Of a stretch of 64,000 nt of DNA, positions 32,701 through 41,129 are shown piece by piece. Source of the DNA: Peptococcaceae bacterium (GTDB taxonomy: Bacteria; Bacillota; Peptococcia; Peptococcales; Peptococcaceae). Under the pieces are notes generated by a model. The model searched no databases and was not told the origin of the DNA. It saw nothing but the letters and a program-made list of their open reading frames with translations. The translations under genes and the position numbers were made by a program. The number at the start of each line of letters is the position of its first letter. Within the stretch, counting starts at the first letter, position 1. The stretch covers positions 52,916 to 116,915 of the forward strand of contig JAHZHI010000030.1 of NCBI GenBank assembly GCA_019420345.1, in the 5' to 3' direction.

Positions 32701-33903
32701 ATGATTTACGCAGATAATGCAGCAACCACGAAAATGAGCAAAACTGCGATTGCAGCGATGCTGCCTTATATGGAAGAACAATACGGCAACCCATCAAGCC
32801 TTTACGCGTTTGGGCAGCGTGCCAAAGAAGCCATCAACGATGCACGCACACGCATTGCAGCATGCATTGGTGCGGAACCGAAGGAGATTTATTTCACTTC
32901 CGGCGGCAGTGAAGCAGATAACCAGGCAATTTTTAGTGCGGCACGCATTGGGGAGCGCAAGGGCAAGAAGCACATTATTTCCACAGCCTTTGAACATCAT
33001 GCTGTGCTTCACACGCTGGATAAGCTGAAAGAGCGCAGCTTTGAGATTACGCTGTTGGATGTCCACGACAACGGCCTTGTCAGTGCTCAGCAGGTGGCGG
33101 AGGCAATCCGTCCGGATACGTGCTTGGTAACGATCATGTATGCCAACAATGAGATCGGCACCATTCAGCCGATTGCTGAAATTGGTGCTGTGTGCCGAGA
33201 GAAAGGTGTGCTTTTCCACACTGATGCTGTGCAGGCAGTTGGTCACCTGGCCATCGATGTGAAGGCGCAGCAAATTGATCTGCTTTCACTTTCCGCTCAT
33301 AAATTTCACGGACCGAAGGGCGTTGGCGTTCTCTACGCAAAGCGCGGCATCGTTCTTGACAATGTGATCAATGGCGGTGCGCAGGAGCGCGGCAAACGTG
33401 CCGGCACCGAAAATGTGCCAGCCATCATGGGCATGGCGGCAGCGCTTGAGGAAGCCTGCAGTCAGCGTGAAGAACGAAGCGCGCAGCTGCAGGCACGCCG
33501 TGATCGTTTGATCGCAGGCTTGCGGACGATCCCTTATGCAGCGCTCAACGGCGACGCGCAAAAGCGCCTGCCAGGCAACGTGCATTTCTGCTTTGAAGGC
33601 ATTGAGGGTGAATCGCTCTTGCTCATGCTTGATGATAAAGGCATCTGTGCATCATCTGGATCTGCGTGCACCAGCGGTTCCCTTGATCCGAGCCATGTTT
33701 TGCTGGCGATCGGCCGGCCGCATGAAGTGGCACATGGCTCACTGAGGCTCAGCCTTGGCGACGACACCAGCGACGAGGATGTTGAAACGATGATCGAATC
33801 GGTGCGCGATGTTGTAACCCACTTAAGAAATATGTCCCCATTCTGGCGCGATCTTGTCAAAGGAACGCGGCCACACATTTTGGATGAATATGAGGAGGCT
33901 TGA
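32701..33903 (+). CDS. iscS: Cysteine desulfurase (IscS/NifS type)
   Basis: A PLP enzyme converting cysteine to alanine and delivering sulfane sulfur to IscU. Visible motifs: YADNAATTKMS at the N-terminus, FTSGGSEADNQAIF near 65, the PLP lysine in LSLSAHKFHGPKG near 203, and the mobile active-site Cys loop SSGSACTSGSLDPSHVL near 322. Length 400 residues. AGGAGG precedes the ATG. It is followed 5 nt later by iscU and faces an Rrf2 regulator. Confidence 0.94.
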   Translation: MIYADNAATTKMSKTAIAAMLPYMEEQYGNPSSLYAFGQRAKEAINDARTRIAACIGAEPKEIYFTSGGSEADNQAIFSAARIGERKGKKHIISTAFEHHAVLHTLDKLKERSFEITLLDVHDNGLVSAQQVAEAIRPDTCLVTIMYANNEIGTIQPIAEIGAVCREKGVLFHTDAVQAVGHLAIDVKAQQIDLLSLSAHKFHGPKGVGVLYAKRGIVLDNVINGGAQERGKRAGTENVPAIMGMAAALEEACSQREERSAQLQARRDRLIAGLRTIPYAALNGDAQKRLPGNVHFCFEGIEGESLLLMLDDKGICASSGSACTSGSLDPSHVLLAIGRPHEVAHGSLRLSLGDDTSDEDVETMIESVRDVVTHLRNMSPFWRDLVKGTRPHILDEYEEA

Positions 33904-33908
33904 CCATT

Positions 33909-34349
33909 ATGGCTTTATACAGTGAAAAAGTAATGGAACATTTCCGCAACCCACGCAATGTTGGGGTGCTCGATGACGCCAATGGCGTCGGTGAGGTCGG
34001 TAACCCTGTCTGTGGAGATATTATGAAAATTTATCTCAAAGTCAATGACAACCAGGTGATTGAAGATGTAAAGTTTGAAACTTTTGGCTGCGGCAGCGCC
34101 ATTGCCTCGAGCTCCATGGCTACCGAGCTGATCAAAGGCAAAACGTTGGATGAAGCGTTGCAGCTGAGCAACAAATCGGTGAGTGAGGCGCTCGATGGTC
34201 TGCCGCCACACAAGATGCACTGCTCTGTGTTGGCTGAAGAAGCCATTAAGAAAGCGGCCCAGGATTATTATGATAAAAACGGCATCAGCTACGACCCAGC
34301 ACTTTTTCCAGCACACAGCGATGCCCATGAGCATGCCGATCATCATTAA
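33909..34349 (+). CDS. iscU: Fe-S cluster assembly scaffold IscU/NifU N-terminal type
   Basis: A 146-residue scaffold on which Fe-S clusters are built. The three conserved cysteines are in NPVCGD, TFGCGSAIASSS and HKMHCSVLAEEA. The N-terminus ALYSEKVMEHFRNPRNVGVL is the standard family opening. I use ATG 33909; an in-frame TTG at 33900 overlaps the iscS stop and lies only 3 nt from the AGGAGG. The C-terminus is His/Asp-rich (HSDAHEHADHH), possibly metal-binding. No iscA, hscA or hscB follows, as is usual in Clostridia. Confidence 0.93.
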   Translation: MALYSEKVMEHFRNPRNVGVLDDANGVGEVGNPVCGDIMKIYLKVNDNQVIEDVKFETFGCGSAIASSSMATELIKGKTLDEALQLSNKSVSEALDGLPPHKMHCSVLAEEAIKKAAQDYYDKNGISYDPALFPAHSDAHEHADHH

Positions 34350-34397
34350 TGGCTGCAACTTGTTCTTCGTTGGTTCATTAGTATTTGTATATTTTAA

Positions 34398-34463
34398 AAG
34401 CTCCCCATTAAGCAGATTTTCTTGTTTCGAGAATCGGCTTGATGGGGAGCTTATCATTTTTCA
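34398..34463 (+). terminator. Long terminator hairpin after iscU
   Basis: Outer arms AAGCTCCCCAT and ATGGGGAGCTT (34398-34408, 34442-34452) are perfect, with inner pairing AAGC/GCTT and GATTTTC/GAGAATC around a TTGTTTC loop; T-rich sequence follows. It is longer than most terminators in this window. Confidence 0.8.
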
Positions 34464-34474
34464 TATTTATTGAA

Positions 34475-34620
34475 GTTTGTAGACCTACAAGCTGCTTTTT
34501 GTAAATATTTAAGGCTTTCATTATAGAATGTTGTTTGGCTGCTGAATGACTGGTCAGATCCTTTTGTGATTGATGACGGATTATCATGAATATAAAGACG
34601 TTAGAGAAAAAGCGTATAAT
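34475..34620 (+). promoter_or_regulatory. AOR operon upstream region
   Basis: The roughly 200 nt before the AOR gene contain an inverted repeat TTGTAG-AC-CTACAA near 34477-34490 and a consensus TATAAT at 34615-34620. I see no -35 at the right distance, so the promoter may need an activator. No gene seen in 34464-34671. Confidence 0.4.
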
Positions 34621-34671
34621 AAAATAATACTTTAAATCTTGAAAACGACCTCTGGGAATGGAGTGAGGCAA

Positions 34672-36543
34672 ATGGCAAGTAAATACGGTGGTTATATGGG
34701 AAAGGTTTTGAAAATAAATTTAACCACTCAAACTGTTGAAGACTATCCGTTTTCTGATAGGGAACGTGAATTGTTTATTGGCGGAAAAATGATGGCGGCG
34801 AAGATTCTGGGGGATCATTTAACTGGGCAAGAGAAACCTTTTTCAGAGAAAAATTTGTTGGTCATTACAACAGGACCAATGACGGGAGCGGGCGCTCCCA
34901 GTGCAAGCCGATTCAACATTTCCACGCTTTCTCCACAAACGGGCTATATTACTTCGTCCAATTGCGGTGGAAATTTCGGATACTTTTTGAAGAAAGCTGG
35001 CTTGGATGCGTTGATTCTGCAAGGACGGTGTGAAACACCAACGTGGATCGACATCCAAAATGAAAAAGTGATCTTTCATCAGGCTGACGATATTTGGGGA
35101 ATGAGCACCAGTGCGGTGCAAACGGCGTTAGATGAGAAGATGCGGCAAAAGAATGGCCGGCTTCGGAAAAATGGAAAAATATGCATTGGCCCAGCAGGTG
35201 AGAATTTGGTTTTATATGCAAGCATCGTGTCCAACGATCGTGTTTCCGGACGCGGCGGCACCGGTGCGCTCATGGGCTGGATGCGGTTAAAAGCAGTATG
35301 CGCTGGCGGCAATAAGGACGTACCCGTTCGTGATCCAGAACAAATGCTTGCGCATTCAAAAAAATGGTTTGCTTATTTGAGAAAACATCCTTTAACAGGC
35401 GAGCAACTGCCCAAATTTGGTACCGCTGGGTTGGTGAGCGCAATGCAAATGAGGCAGATTCTTGCGACGAAAAATTACACTTATGGGCAGTATGATGATT
35501 TCGAAAAAATAAGCGGGGAAGAATTGGCTGCCAAATACAACATTGTCAATAAAGGGTGCCTGAGTTGTCCGATTCGTTGTTCAAGAACCGTTGAGGTGAA
35601 CGGGAAAGTTGTGAAAGGACCAGAACTGGAAACCTTGGTGCTTTTAGGCAGTGGGATCGTGAACAATGATCTTCCATCCATTCTTCAGTGGAATTACGAG
35701 CTGGATGAATTGGGGATGGACACCATTACTTGTGCAAACACCATTTCGTATGCTATGGAGGCCAATGAAAAGGGCTTGTGGAACAATGGGCTGCATTTTT
35801 CAAAAACGGAAGACCTTTCGAAGATTTTTGAAGACATCGCTTATCGTCGAGGCCTTGGTGATGAATTGGCTCAGGGCAGCAAACGATTGTCAGAAAAATA
35901 TGGTGGTCAGGATTTTGCCATGCATGTAAAAGGAATGGAACTGGCTGCGTACGAGCCGCGAAAATCAGTTGGCTTGGGGCTCGGCTATGCAACCAGCAAT
36001 CGAGGCGGCTGCCATTTAAATGGGGGCTATCTTGTCATCCTGGAAGGCTTAGGCTTGGCAGTCAATCCGACCACGTACCACGCAAAAGCCGATTTGACCA
36101 TGATGTTTCAAGATCTGATGGAAATGATTTCGGCGACCGGGCAATGCTTATTTACCAGCTATGCGTTTTTCCCGGCACCTTTAATGAAGCATCCGAATGC
36201 ATGGTATACAAGATTGGTCAATAAAATAATACCATACTGCGGTGCCAGTGTGCGTCTGATCAACAAATATCCGGAACTGCTCAAGCTGCATTTACCCGTC
36301 TTTCATCATACAAAAGGTTTTGAGTATGTTACAGGCATGGATATGCCTTTTGGGAAATATTTGCGATGTGGGGAACGTGGGTACAATTTGGAGCGGGAAA
36401 TCAATCGGCGCTTTGGTGTCAATGCCAATAAAGATGCATTGCCTAAACGCTTGACAGCTGCTCTGCAGGATCCAAACGATCCATCATCGAAGGTGCCTTT
36501 GAAAAAATTGCAGCTGGAATTTGATCAGCCCTATCGAGGTTAA
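34672..36543 (+). CDS. aor: Aldehyde:ferredoxin oxidoreductase (tungstopterin type)
   Basis: A 623-residue AOR-family enzyme interconverting aldehydes and carboxylates with ferredoxin. The [4Fe-4S] ligands C296-x2-C299-x3-C303 and C492 match the spacing of the Pyrococcus enzyme. The N-terminal domain has YGGYMGKVLKINLTT, TGPMTGAGAPSASRFN and the pterin-contacting NDRVSGRGGTGALMGW. I start at ATG 34672, 8 nt after GGAG; an in-frame TTG at 34639 lacks support. It is first in an operon with a MoaD-like protein, a ferredoxin and an alcohol dehydrogenase. Physiological substrate not deduced. Confidence 0.92.
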   Translation: MASKYGGYMGKVLKINLTTQTVEDYPFSDRERELFIGGKMMAAKILGDHLTGQEKPFSEKNLLVITTGPMTGAGAPSASRFNISTLSPQTGYITSSNCGGNFGYFLKKAGLDALILQGRCETPTWIDIQNEKVIFHQADDIWGMSTSAVQTALDEKMRQKNGRLRKNGKICIGPAGENLVLYASIVSNDRVSGRGGTGALMGWMRLKAVCAGGNKDVPVRDPEQMLAHSKKWFAYLRKHPLTGEQLPKFGTAGLVSAMQMRQILATKNYTYGQYDDFEKISGEELAAKYNIVNKGCLSCPIRCSRTVEVNGKVVKGPELETLVLLGSGIVNNDLPSILQWNYELDELGMDTITCANTISYAMEANEKGLWNNGLHFSKTEDLSKIFEDIAYRRGLGDELAQGSKRLSEKYGGQDFAMHVKGMELAAYEPRKSVGLGLGYATSNRGGCHLNGGYLVILEGLGLAVNPTTYHAKADLTMMFQDLMEMISATGQCLFTSYAFFPAPLMKHPNAWYTRLVNKIIPYCGASVRLINKYPELLKLHLPVFHHTKGFEYVTGMDMPFGKYLRCGERGYNLEREINRRFGVNANKDALPKRLTAALQDPNDPSSKVPLKKLQLEFDQPYRG

Positions 36544-36546
36544 ACA

Positions 36547-36771
36547 ATGGTACAAGTGAGAATGTTTGGTATGGCGCGTTTTCAATCTGGTGTTAAATCT
36601 TTTGAATGTGATGCGAAAACGGTGAATGAACTGATGAACCAGGTACCCAATATGAAAAGAAGAGACGTTCGTGATTTGGTCATATTGGTGAATGGCAAGT
36701 CCGTCAGCAAACGTTATCGTTTTAAAGATGGTGATGAGGTTGTGTTGATGTCACCAATAGGAGGAGGGTAA
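36547..36771 (+). CDS. MoaD/ThiS-like sulfur carrier protein
   Basis: A 74-residue ubiquitin-fold protein ending in Gly-Gly-Gly (SPIGGG). The double-Gly C-terminus is adenylated and thiocarboxylated in MoaD-type carriers to supply the dithiolene sulfurs of molybdopterin or tungstopterin. VILVNGKSVSKRYRFKDGDEVVLM is the typical C-terminal half. It begins 3 nt after the AOR stop, so it is very likely a cofactor-maturation partner for that enzyme rather than the housekeeping MoaD. Confidence 0.85.
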   Translation: MVQVRMFGMARFQSGVKSFECDAKTVNELMNQVPNMKRRDVRDLVILVNGKSVSKRYRFKDGDEVVLMSPIGGG

Positions 36772-36773
36772 CG

Positions 36774-37079
36774 ATGCAAAAATTACCGCATATTGATGAA
36801 GAACATTGTGCAGGATGTTCCCTGTGTCTTGTAAATTGTCCGATGGAATGTATCACCATTTCAGAGCCGAAATTTCCTGGAGATATTCGGACGGTTGCGC
36901 AGGTGGATTCTTTAACGTGCATTGGATGCGGTATCTGCGCAAAATCGTGTCCAATTCAAGCCATAGAGATGGTTGATAGAAGGGAGGCAGGACCGATGAA
37001 AACAAAAATGGATTTGAAAAAATTAGCCTGTCGTGGTGTTCAGCATGGGCTAAAAATTGGCATGGGTGTTTTGCCATGA
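36774..37079 (+). CDS. 2x[4Fe-4S] ferredoxin-type protein
   Basis: A 101-residue polyferredoxin. Two clusters are indicated by C12xxC15xxC18xxxC22 (CAGCSLCLVNCP) and a second CIGCGICAKSCP near residue 50. A basic tail of about 30 residues follows (MKTKMDLKKLACRG...), longer than in simple ferredoxins. It starts 2 nt after the MoaD-like gene behind GGAGGAGGG. Probably the electron-transfer partner or subunit of the AOR enzyme in the same operon. Confidence 0.9.
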   Translation: MQKLPHIDEEHCAGCSLCLVNCPMECITISEPKFPGDIRTVAQVDSLTCIGCGICAKSCPIQAIEMVDRREAGPMKTKMDLKKLACRGVQHGLKIGMGVLP

Positions 37080-37082
37080 CGC

Positions 37083-38213
37083 ATGCCCGAGTTGATTCAA
37101 GGGGTGGATGCGGTAAACCGTCTGCCAGCGTTGGTCAAACGAAAAGGCTTTAAAAAGGTCTTAATTGTAACGGATGAAAATCTTATGCGGCTGCATTTAT
37201 TGGACAGCATGCTGAAAGAGATGGAAGCATTGCGGCTGGAGTATGTCATCTACCGGGAAGTTGCTGCGAATCCAACAGACTTCAACGTTGAAGAGGGCTT
37301 GAATTTGTATTTGGTCTGCCATTGCGACTGCATGATCGCTTTTGGCGGCGGTGCACCGATGGATTGTGCAAAAGCCATTGGTGCCTGTGTTGCTCGCCCG
37401 CGAAAACGCGTGGATCAGCTGCAGGGTCTGTTTAAAGTATTGCGCCCTATTCCTATGGTTTTTGCAGTGCCGACAACAGCGGGAACAGGTTCTGAAACCA
37501 CGATGGCGGCGGCTATCACCGAAGATGCAACGCATCACAAAGCATCGATCAATGATTTGCGCTTGATTCCGAAATACGCGGTATTGGATCCTAAATTAAC
37601 GGTTGGGCTGCCTCCGCGCACGACGGCAACGACTGGGATGGATGCACTTTGCCATGCAGTAGAAGCTTACACGAATTATCTCTATAACAGCGACTTGGAA
37701 AATACGATGGCCCGCCAGGCTGTGAAATTGATTTATGAAAATTTATATAAAGCCTATACAGACGGCGCCAATCTTGCGTATCGTCATAATATGCAGTTGG
37801 CAGCTTTTTATGCAGGACGCGCTTTTACCAGAGGATGCGTGGGTTATGTGCATGCTGTTGGTCACACGTTGGGTGGGCTGTATGGGGTTCCTCACGGATT
37901 GGCCATGTCCATTATCCTGCCGCATGTTATGCGCGCCTTTGGCCCAGCAGTGTATGAGCGATTGGCAGAATTAAGTGACGTATGCGGCATGACAAAACCA
38001 GAGGCGAGCCAACAAGAAAAAGCAGAAACGTTCATTCGCTGGATAGAAGAGATGAAAGTAAAAATGGACATTCCAGAGTATGCAACGATGATCCAGGAGA
38101 ATGATGTGGATCAAATGGTGGAATGGGTGGATAAAGAGGCTAACCCGGTTTATCCGGTTCCGGTCATTTGGAACAAAGCGGAAATAAAGGCCTTTATTAT
38201 GAGCATTCGTTAA
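37083..38213 (+). CDS. Iron-containing alcohol dehydrogenase
   Basis: A 376-residue group III (Fe-ADH) alcohol dehydrogenase that interconverts aldehydes and alcohols with NAD(P)H. The nucleotide-binding segment is FGGGAPMDCAKAIG near residue 87. TTAGTGSETT lies near 139, and the metal-binding region includes MDALCHAVEAY (near 193) and HAVGHTLGGLYGVPHGLAMS (near 258). It begins 3 nt after the ferredoxin stop but has no obvious ribosome binding site, so coupling is likely. Together with AOR it could turn an acid into an alcohol, or the reverse. Confidence 0.92.
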   Translation: MPELIQGVDAVNRLPALVKRKGFKKVLIVTDENLMRLHLLDSMLKEMEALRLEYVIYREVAANPTDFNVEEGLNLYLVCHCDCMIAFGGGAPMDCAKAIGACVARPRKRVDQLQGLFKVLRPIPMVFAVPTTAGTGSETTMAAAITEDATHHKASINDLRLIPKYAVLDPKLTVGLPPRTTATTGMDALCHAVEAYTNYLYNSDLENTMARQAVKLIYENLYKAYTDGANLAYRHNMQLAAFYAGRAFTRGCVGYVHAVGHTLGGLYGVPHGLAMSIILPHVMRAFGPAVYERLAELSDVCGMTKPEASQQEKAETFIRWIEEMKVKMDIPEYATMIQENDVDQMVEWVDKEANPVYPVPVIWNKAEIKAFIMSIR

Positions 38214-38250
38214 GGTTTTTAGGCAGAATCAATGAGGTTAGAAACGGATC

Positions 38251-38317
38251 AAAAACACGCTTTTCGGTGGGGCACGGTGGTTGTCATCGCGGCGCATCGA
38301 AGAGGGTGTTTTTTTGT
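38251..38317 (+). terminator. Terminator after the AOR operon
   Basis: Arms AAAACAC-G-CTTTTCG and CGAAGAG-G-GTGTTTT (one mismatch) enclose a structured loop, followed by T's at the end of the 3' arm. Confidence 0.8.
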
Positions 38318-38341
38318 TGCAAGGAAAGTGTTGGGCGCATT

Positions 38342-38383
38342 CCTCACATGAGGCTTTTCAGCATGGCATTAAATGGGTATGAT
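38342..38383 (+). promoter_or_regulatory. Promoter of the first two-component/ABC module
   Basis: TTTTCA (38355-38360), a 17-nt spacer and TATGAT (38378-38383). A palindrome CCTCACATGAGG (38342-38353) directly precedes the -35 and could be a regulator site. Confidence 0.6.
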
Positions 38384-38419
38384 AGAAGCAGAAATTTCAT
38401 TTTGATGAGGTGAGAAACG

Positions 38420-39109
38420 ATGACGAAGAACTTGCTGCTTTTGGAAGATGACCAAAGTTTGATTGATGGACTGGTGTATGTGCTGATGAAAGAAGGCTAT
38501 GCGGTGGATGTAGCGACAACGGTGGCGCAGGCCCATGCACTGTTGGCTCAAAAAACATATGCCCTGCTTCTTCTGGATATGACACTGCCCGACGGCAATG
38601 GGCTGAGCGTATGTGAATCGGTGCGCACGGCGGGCAGCATTGTGCCGATCATTTTTCTCACAGCGATGGACGAGGAGGTGCAGGTGATTCGTGCACTGGA
38701 TGGCGGCGGAGACGATTACATCACCAAGCCGTTCAAACTTGGCGAATTATGCTCACGGATTCGTGCGCAGCTGCGCCGCAGCGCCATGCAGGAACCGCGC
38801 ACAGCAGAAACATTGGTCAGCGGCGATGTGCGCATCGATGGTGCGCGTGCGTATTTGGGCGGCCAGGCCTTAGACCTCACTGCGACAGAATTGCGCCTCT
38901 TGGCTTGCTTCTTGCGCAACAAGGGGCAGGTGCTGACCAGGCAGATGCTGCTGGAGCAGCTTTGGGACGATCATGGCAGTTTTGTCGATGATAATACGTT
39001 GTCGGTTTACATGCGCCGGCTGCGTGAAAAAATCGAGCAGGACCCATCGCATCCACAGCATTTGTGCACGGTGCGCGGTCTTGGTTATGAATGGAGGGAG
39101 CAGGAATGA
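38420..39109 (+). CDS. OmpR-family response regulator (module 1)
   Basis: A 229-residue response regulator. The receiver domain (1-120) has LLLEDDQSL with the acidic pocket, the phospho-acceptor Asp in LLLDMTLPDGNGLS near residue 53, and ITKPFKLGEL with the conserved Lys near 102. The winged-helix domain (about 130-225) contains LTATELRLLACFLRNKGQVLTR and DDNTLSVYMRRLREKIE. It overlaps the histidine kinase start by 4 nt. With the neighbouring ABC exporter this resembles peptide- or antibiotic-sensing modules. Confidence 0.93.
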   Translation: MTKNLLLLEDDQSLIDGLVYVLMKEGYAVDVATTVAQAHALLAQKTYALLLLDMTLPDGNGLSVCESVRTAGSIVPIIFLTAMDEEVQVIRALDGGGDDYITKPFKLGELCSRIRAQLRRSAMQEPRTAETLVSGDVRIDGARAYLGGQALDLTATELRLLACFLRNKGQVLTRQMLLEQLWDDHGSFVDDNTLSVYMRRLREKIEQDPSHPQHLCTVRGLGYEWREQE

Positions 39110-40368
39110 TGGTGTTGGCGGATCGGGCAAATCGGCGTTTTTTGACGGGAATGCTGCTTTTTGCTGTGGGGCTGATCATTGGGGCGTTGGCTCTGAGCGT
39201 CTGCCAAGCTCAGGCAGATTGGCAACTGCTGCAGGCGCAGGAAGCGCGCGTTGCCTCTGCGCTGCTGGCTGATGGCGTGGCACGGACAACGGTGGCAGAG
39301 GCCTTCTCAGATACGGCTGCTGTGACGGCAGAAGGACAGGCCTTGCTGACACAGATTGGCCACGGTGACGATGTGCCGTTCTTTTACTTTGCATCGTTGC
39401 GGGATCGGGCCCTGGAAACGGGTGCAGTGGTCTTGCTGGCAGCGGTGATCCTTGGCGCCTTGCTGCAGTTTTGGAGCTGGCGCTTCCTCAAGCGGCGGGA
39501 ACGATGCTATGAAGCAGCTGCGGAGACGATTGCTGCTTATGCCGATGGTCGGTTTGATACACATCTGCCGCAAAATGAAAGCGGAGCTCTTTATCAGCTG
39601 TTTGGCGCCGTGGAGGAAATGGCGCTGTCGCTGCAGGCTAAAAGCGACAATGAGCAGCGTGTGAAGACCTTTCTTAAGACCATGATTTCTGACATTTCTC
39701 ATCAGGTGAAAACACCGCTGGCGGCGCTGCGCATGTACAATGAAATCATCGCTGGCGAGCCTGAGAACACAGATGTGGTGCGCACTTTTTCTGAAAAGTC
39801 GACAGCAGCGCTCGATCGTCTGGAGGCGTTGATTCAGTCGCTGCTCAAGGTGACACGGCTGGATGCGGGCAGCGTCACCTTCAAGCGTATGCCGCAGAAG
39901 GTGACGACCTTGCTTTTGAATGCCATGGAGCCGTTTCAAACACGTGCGGCGCAGGAAGGGAAAACGATGCGCCTGGAGGGCGATGCGTCAGCTGTCTGCG
40001 TCTGTGATCCGTCCTGGACGGGTGAAGCGGTGGGCAATCTGATCAAGAATGCACTGGACCACACGCCACATGGCGGCCATATTGTGGTGTCATGGACGGC
40101 GTCACCGGCGTTGATCCAGATTTGCGTCAGTGATGATGGGGCAGGCATCGCGCCCGAGGACCTCCACCATATCTTTAAACGTTTTTATCGCAGCGTCCAC
40201 TCAGACAACCAGCAGGGCGTAGGATTAGGGCTGCCAATTGCCAAGGCCATTGTGGAAGGGCAGAATGGTTCGCTGAGCGTGGCCAGCGCGCCTGGTCAGG
40301 GAACCGTGTTTATCATGTCGTTCCCTGCGTTTGCACAGGCGGCGGATGCCGAGCTTACAAAATTGTAA
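39106..40368 (+). CDS. Sensor histidine kinase (module 1)
   Basis: A 420-residue kinase. Two membrane helices (about 12-35 and 106-128) flank a roughly 70-residue extracytoplasmic loop. The HisKA H-box is DISHQVKTPLAALRMYNE near residue 200. The HATPase domain shows NLIKNALDHTP (N box), DDGAGIAPEDL (G1), KRFYRS (F box) and GVGLGLPIAK (G2). I start at ATG 39106, which overlaps the regulator stop as ATGA and lies behind GGAGGGAG. The sensed signal is unknown. Confidence 0.92.
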   Translation: MMVLADRANRRFLTGMLLFAVGLIIGALALSVCQAQADWQLLQAQEARVASALLADGVARTTVAEAFSDTAAVTAEGQALLTQIGHGDDVPFFYFASLRDRALETGAVVLLAAVILGALLQFWSWRFLKRRERCYEAAAETIAAYADGRFDTHLPQNESGALYQLFGAVEEMALSLQAKSDNEQRVKTFLKTMISDISHQVKTPLAALRMYNEIIAGEPENTDVVRTFSEKSTAALDRLEALIQSLLKVTRLDAGSVTFKRMPQKVTTLLLNAMEPFQTRAAQEGKTMRLEGDASAVCVCDPSWTGEAVGNLIKNALDHTPHGGHIVVSWTASPALIQICVSDDGAGIAPEDLHHIFKRFYRSVHSDNQQGVGLGLPIAKAIVEGQNGSLSVASAPGQGTVFIMSFPAFAQAADAELTKL

Positions 40369-40393
40369 GCTGACTTTTCACGGGGCTGTAAGC
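40353..40393 (+). promoter_or_regulatory. Candidate operator before the first ABC exporter
   Basis: GCTTACA (40353-40359) and TGTAAGC (40364-40370) form an inverted repeat at the end of the kinase gene, and TGTAAGC recurs at 40387-40393, 23 nt on, about two helical turns. Such repeats are typical of OmpR-family binding sites. No clear -35/-10 pair is visible. Confidence 0.45.
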
Positions 40394-40433
40394 TTGGCCT
40401 GCTATCCTTTGAGGAAAGGAGGCATGATCAATC

Positions 40434-41129
40434 ATGGAACTATTAACCGTTCAACATCTTTGCAAAACTTATGGCAGCGGTGACACGAAAGTCGACGCGC
40501 TGCGCGATGTTTCGTTCAGCATGGAAAAAGGTGAATTTGCCGCCGTCATTGGCGAGAGCGGCTCTGGCAAGTCGACGTTGCTGCACTGTATTGGCGCCCT
40601 GGATGTACCGACATCTGGCGAGGTGCACATCGATGGGCAGAATTTGTTTGCCATGAATGAAGAGGCGCGCACCATTTTCCGCCGCCGCAACATTGGCTTT
40701 GTCTTTCAGTCCTACCAGCTGGTGCCAGAACTGAACGTGGAACAAAACATTATTTTTCCCCTGCTGTTGGATAATAAGAAGCCCAAACAGACGGATGTGG
40801 AGGAGATTTTGGACATTCTCGGCCTGACGGCGCGTCGGCGTCATCTGCCGGCGCAGCTTTCCGGCGGACAGCAGCAGCGTGTCGCCATTGGGCGCGCTTT
40901 GATCACGAAGCCGAAGCTGATTCTTGCCGATGAGCCGACGGGCAATCTCGACAGCAAGAACAGCAGCGAAGTTATTGCGCTGCTGACGCAGGCGGCGCGC
41001 CACTATCAGCAGACGATTCTCATGATCACGCACAACGCCAATCTGACGGCGTCGGTGGACCGGGTGCTGCGCGTGAGCGATGGTGTGCTCAGCGACTTGG
41101 GGAGGAAGACCAATGAAAAGCTATCTTGA
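40434..41129 (+). CDS. ABC transporter ATP-binding protein, MacB/LolD type (module 1)
   Basis: A 231-residue ATPase. Walker A GESGSGKST is near residue 39, the Q-loop region is FVFQSYQLVPELNVEQNI near 84, the signature is LSGGQQQR near 142, and Walker B is LILADEPTGNLDS near 162. This subclass powers FtsX-type permeases that export or detach antimicrobial peptides or lipoproteins. AAAGGAGG precedes the ATG. Its end overlaps the permease start by 17 nt. Confidence 0.93.
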   Translation: MELLTVQHLCKTYGSGDTKVDALRDVSFSMEKGEFAAVIGESGSGKSTLLHCIGALDVPTSGEVHIDGQNLFAMNEEARTIFRRRNIGFVFQSYQLVPELNVEQNIIFPLLLDNKKPKQTDVEEILDILGLTARRRHLPAQLSGGQQQRVAIGRALITKPKLILADEPTGNLDSKNSSEVIALLTQAARHYQQTILMITHNANLTASVDRVLRVSDGVLSDLGRKTNEKLS

